A DNA stretch of 64,000 nt from Sphingomonas sp. (GTDB taxonomy: Bacteria > Pseudomonadota > Alphaproteobacteria > Sphingomonadales > Sphingomonadaceae): NCBI RefSeq assembly GCF_017304635.1, contig NZ_JAFKMA010000001.1:682001-746000 (forward strand), in the 5' to 3' direction. The notes below the pieces were generated by a model. That model was not told where the DNA came from. It made no database searches and saw only the letters and a program-made list of their open reading frames with translations. The position numbers and the translations under genes are program-made. Shown one piece after another: positions 60,925 through 64,000 of this stretch. Positions within the stretch are counted from its first letter, which is position 1, and each line of letters begins with the position of its first letter.

Positions 60925-61082
60925 GGGGGTAGCGCTCGGCGGCGGCGTTGACGAAGGTGTCGCGCCTGCCGATCGTTCGAGGCGCGCGGGAGGCTTCCCG
61001 CGCTTCGGCGCGGTGGTCGGGATATCGGCGGGTTCAAAGAGCGCACAGCAAAGCTGGCACACCAAGTCCTACATTGGAAGGA

Positions 61083-62528
61083 TCAGGCAGGATCGAGTGC
61101 TCGCCAGGCGACACACGCTACGAGTATCAGCAGCGGCGGCACGGCGGCTGCGATGAGCCGCGGCCGCGGCACGCGTGCACCGTCGAGCAGGTTCGACGCG
61201 ACGATCAGCGCCGCGATCATCGCCGCGAGGATCGTCCACAGGTGGTACCGAAGTTCGGACGCCACCGAGAAAACCCCGTAGCCTAGCCCGTAGAGCAGCG
61301 ACGACAGCGCCAATGGCACGAACACACGCGCCGACGGTGACGCCGACCCGGCGATCAGCACGCCCAGCGCGACCGCCATCCACAGGATCGGCCAGCCGAG
61401 CGGCGTCGCCGCGCTCCACACCGCCGCCGCATCGATCGCGCCGAGCAGCGGGCCCGGCGTCACGCGATAGCCCCAGTCGTTGGGCGGCGGGTCGATCTGC
61501 ACCGGGCGTTCGGCCAGGTCGCGTGAGAACAACCGCGCGTTGATGTCGAAATGCGTCAGCCGGTGCTCGGCATAGGCGAAGGGGTGCGCCGCGATCTCGC
61601 CCGCCCACCAGCGATAGGGGCTGATGTGCTGCGCGGTGAAGGCATCGTCGACATTGTCGAACCCGATGTCGCACGGGGCCGCGCCCCACCAGGCATAGCG
61701 GTCCCATTTCGACGGATCGTAGCACGCGCTGACGATGCCGGCGGGGTCGTCGCTCGCATCGAAATCGGTGATCGGCGGGAACGCGAACTGGCCGCTGAAA
61801 TGGGTGATCCCGCCCAGGTCGAAGATGACCAGCGACAGGCCGACGCCGCTCGGCTTCGCGCCGATCAGGCGATTGGCGACGGGGAGGGCGGCGACCATCA
61901 CGGCGGCGCTGACCGCGGTCGCGACCAACAGCCGGCCACGCCCGCGCCACCACGCCCGCGGCAACAATGCGACCGCCAGCGGCACCGTCGCCAGGAAGGC
62001 GTTGAACCGCAACGTCGCCGCGAACACCAGCAATGCGAGCCCGGCGATCCGCCACACCGTCGCATGCCGCGACCCCTCGACCTGCGCCAGCGCGCCCGCC
62101 GCCGCGAGCAACGCGCCCGCCATCAGGCAATCCTTCAGCACTTCCCCGGTCAGCGCGAGCGGGAACGGCAGGAACCCGCAGGCCAGGATCAGCGCCGCCA
62201 ACCCGCCACGCCCGCGCGCCCAAGCCCAACCCGCCAGCAAGGCGAGCCCGACCCATTCGAGCGTCAGTTGCACCACCAGCATCGGCGCCGGCCCGGCATG
62301 GATCGCGGTCAGTTGCCGCCACAGCCAGCCCATCGCCGGCGGATGCCAGTCGTCGAACTCCCCGGTCAGCGCCTGACCGTACTGCCGGATCGCATCCCAC
62401 GTCATGAACCCGGGCCAGTAAGCGAGCGCGGTCAACGACGCGCCGAGAAGGGCGATGAGCGAGATGGCGAAGGGTGCGGCCGGTGGGGCGGTCCCGGGCT
62501 TCGCTGGGGAGACCTCGTCGGAAGTCAT
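61083..62528 (-). CDS. Polytopic membrane protein, possibly glycosyltransferase-like
   Basis: The product is 481 aa with about ten to twelve membrane helices. An early loop contains YWPGFMTWDAIRQYGQALTG and EFDDWHPPAMGWLWRQL. The first-loop acidic residues (DAIRQYGQALTGEFDDWHPP) recall GT-C-fold glycosyltransferases (GT39-like) that use lipid-linked sugars, but I cannot assign a family. A central non-membrane loop (about 240-330) contains FSRDLAERPVQ. ATG 62528 was chosen; the longer frame runs through a palindromic repeat. Convergent with rplS. Confidence 0.78.
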   Translation of the reverse strand: MTSDEVSPAKPGTAPPAAPFAISLIALLGASLTALAYWPGFMTWDAIRQYGQALTGEFDDWHPPAMGWLWRQLTAIHAGPAPMLVVQLTLEWVGLALLAGWAWARGRGGLAALILACGFLPFPLALTGEVLKDCLMAGALLAAAGALAQVEGSRHATVWRIAGLALLVFAATLRFNAFLATVPLAVALLPRAWWRGRGRLLVATAVSAAVMVAALPVANRLIGAKPSGVGLSLVIFDLGGITHFSGQFAFPPITDFDASDDPAGIVSACYDPSKWDRYAWWGAAPCDIGFDNVDDAFTAQHISPYRWWAGEIAAHPFAYAEHRLTHFDINARLFSRDLAERPVQIDPPPNDWGYRVTPGPLLGAIDAAAVWSAATPLGWPILWMAVALGVLIAGSASPSARVFVPLALSSLLYGLGYGVFSVASELRYHLWTILAAMIAALIVASNLLDGARVPRPRLIAAAVPPLLILVACVAWRALDPA

Positions 62529-62550
62529 GCGGCGCCCCCGCAACTTACCG

Positions 62551-62653
62551 CCACCCCGGCGAACGCCGGGGCCCAGTCGGGAAGGTGGTCGTGATATGGT
62601 GGTTCGCCAGCCACTTAAGTCTCCCACCTGGACCCCGGCGTTCGCCGGGGTGA
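62551..62653. repeat. Dispersed palindromic repeat upstream of the polytopic membrane protein gene
   Basis: Arms ACCCCGGCGAACGCCGGGG (62553-62571) and CCCCGGCGTTCGCCGGGGT (62633-62651) are perfect complements, about 61 nt apart. It is the same family as 33317-33401 and 37016-37119, here with GAACG instead of GAAGG in the centre. Confidence 0.88.
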
Positions 62654-62793
62654 TAACGATCGACGGTGGTGTCGAGTGCCTGGCTATTCGTCAAGCGCGC
62701 CGGTGTGTCGCCCCTTTACGGCACCGCGTCGCCTCGCGATAAGCACGCTTCGCCGGCGGTTCCGCGGGCAACGTAACAAGGGCGGGAGAGGAT

Positions 62794-64000
62794 ATGCGGA
62801 CATGGTTGGTCGGGCTGGCGATGGCGGCGGCGCCGGTGGCTCTGACGGTGGTGGGGAGCGGCGCGATGGCCGCTGATGCCGCGGCGCCCGCGCACCTGAC
62901 GCTCGACCGCATCTTCGGCAGTCCCGATCTGTCCGGGCCGCAGCCGCGCGCGCTGCGGCTGTCGCCGGACGGGCGGTTGCTGACCTTCCTGAAGAACCGC
63001 GCCGACGAGAAGGACCGCTTCGACCTGTGGGCGCGCGACACCGCGACCGGCGAGGAACGGATGCTGGTCGATTCGAAGAAGATCGGGTCGGGCGCGGAAC
63101 TGAGCGAAGCCGAGAAGATGCAGCGCGAACGCGCGCGGATCGGCGCCGACAAAGGCATCGTCGCGTACAACTGGTCGCCCGACGGCAAGTCGATCCTGGT
63201 CCCGATCGACGGCGACCTCTACCTCGCGACGCTCGACGGGAAGGTGCGGCGGCTGACCGACACGCCTGGCGGCCAGCTCAACCCCGCGATCAGCCGCGCC
63301 GGCGGCTATATCAGCTTCGTCCGCGACCAGAATCTGTGGGTGCAGCCGCTCGCCGGCGGCGCGGCCCGCGCGCTGACGCAGGACGGCGCCGGCACCGTAC
63401 ACTGGGGCGAGGCGGAGTTCGTCGCGCAGGAGGAAATGGATCGCAGCGTCGGCTATTGGTGGTCGCCCGGCGACGCGCGCGTCGCGGTCGAGCGGTTCGA
63501 CGAGGCACGGGTCGGCGTCGTCACTCGCGCCGCGATCGGTGCCAACGGGACCAAGGTGTTCGACCAGCGCTACCCGGCGGCGGGCACGCCCAACGTCGCG
63601 GTCGAATTGTGGGTGATCGACCCCGCGACCGGCGCCCGGGTCAAGGTCGATTTGGGCAGCGACAGCGACATCTACCTCGCCCGCGTCAACTGGACGCCCG
63701 ACGGCAAGACGCTGCTGGTCCAGCGCGAGAATCGCGAGCAGACCGTGCTCGACGTGCTGGCGGTCGATCCGGCGACCGGCAAGTCGCGGATCTGGTTCAG
63801 CGAGAAGGCGCGGCCGAAGAGCTGGATCAACCTGACCGACGATTATCGCGTGCTGAAGGACGGCAGCCTGATCTGGAAGTCGGAGCGGGACGGCTATGCC
63901 CATCTCTACCACTTCGTACGCGGCAAGTGGGTGCAACTGACCAAGGGGCCGTGGGTGGTGACCGGGCTGGTCGGCCTCGACGAGGCGCGCGGCAGGATCT
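62794..64000 (+). CDS. S9B-type dipeptidyl peptidase IV-like peptidase (3' truncated by window end)
   Basis: The frame is open for 402 codons to the window end. A signal peptide (MRTWLVGLAMAAAPVALTVV, then GSGAMAADAA) is followed by an eight-bladed-propeller region with LRLSPDGRLLTFLKNR, VAYNWSPDGKSILVPIDGDL and VNWTPDGKTLLVQREN. The DPP-IV-specific Glu pair is in FVAQEEMDRSVGYWWSP, which binds the substrate N-terminus. The catalytic Ser-Asp-His domain lies beyond the window. Such enzymes cut X-Pro or X-Ala dipeptides in the periplasm. ATG 62794 has GGGAGAGG upstream. Confidence 0.92.
   Translation, partial: MRTWLVGLAMAAAPVALTVVGSGAMAADAAAPAHLTLDRIFGSPDLSGPQPRALRLSPDGRLLTFLKNRADEKDRFDLWARDTATGEERMLVDSKKIGSGAELSEAEKMQRERARIGADKGIVAYNWSPDGKSILVPIDGDLYLATLDGKVRRLTDTPGGQLNPAISRAGGYISFVRDQNLWVQPLAGGAARALTQDGAGTVHWGEAEFVAQEEMDRSVGYWWSPGDARVAVERFDEARVGVVTRAAIGANGTKVFDQRYPAAGTPNVAVELWVIDPATGARVKVDLGSDSDIYLARVNWTPDGKTLLVQRENREQTVLDVLAVDPATGKSRIWFSEKARPKSWINLTDDYRVLKDGSLIWKSERDGYAHLYHFVRGKWVQLTKGPWVVTGLVGLDEARGRI

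Overview
The window is a 64 kb piece of a high-GC alphaproteobacterial chromosome, most likely Sphingomonas or a close relative (Sphingomonadaceae). I infer this from the gene content and order: pcm-tolC-DUF2497 (PopZ-like), a PEP-CTERM protein, trpF-trpB-trpA-accD-folC, rpsP-rimM-trmD-rplS, many dispersed palindromic intergenic repeats, and protein sequences that read as sphingomonad orthologues. No species can be fixed from the sequence alone. The region is almost entirely core genome. I see no prophage, integrase, IS element, CRISPR array or rRNA operon.

Layout. 1-5.7 kb: the end of an outer-membrane efflux protein, then a signalling block (EAL protein, TPR hybrid histidine kinase, stand-alone receiver) and an aldo/keto reductase. 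5.7-12.9 kb: tRNA-Cys, pcm-like methyltransferase, TolC, DUF2497 protein, S9 peptidase, PEP-CTERM protein, L,D-transpeptidase and CAP-domain protein (envelope functions). 13-20.5 kb: valS, MATE exporter, lipid kinase, hemB, two GNAT acetyltransferases. 20.5-29.7 kb: lipoprotein, tRNA-Arg, a pentose-phosphate block (rpiA, tkt, tal, gnd), two HAD phosphatases, and an AmpG-like permease. 29.7-36.9 kb: mostly minus strand, folC, accD, trpA, trpB, trpF, then a small P-loop kinase, pyrF and a LapA-like protein. 37-43.4 kb: patatin-like lipase, EEP nuclease, a small conserved protein running into tRNA-Thr, and a minus-strand set of three small genes downstream of rarA.

43.5-45.7 kb: a YqjI-like PadR regulator with a repeated operator-like sequence, an 83-nt homopolymeric C run (probably an assembly artefact), a DUF2218 protein, a low-GC orphan gene and sufE. 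45.8-49.9 kb: a phage-shock (psp) locus. pspF is divergent from a sigma-54 promoter that drives a 47-aa peptide gene, pspA, pspB, pspC and five further small membrane-protein genes. Four of these five carry the same short coiled-coil module that ends PspB and PspC. This expanded psp array is the best candidate in the window for an incompletely described system.

49.9-64 kb: sodB, yciB, ftsY, mtaB, DUF924 protein, a GGDEF-EAL protein, ffh, rpsP (with a long acidic extension), rimM, a TrxR-like flavoprotein, trmD, rplS with a clear terminator, a polytopic membrane protein, and a DPP-IV-type peptidase cut by the window end. Both SRP GTPases (ftsY, ffh) and ribosome/tRNA maturation genes lie here, so this segment is devoted to translation and membrane protein targeting.
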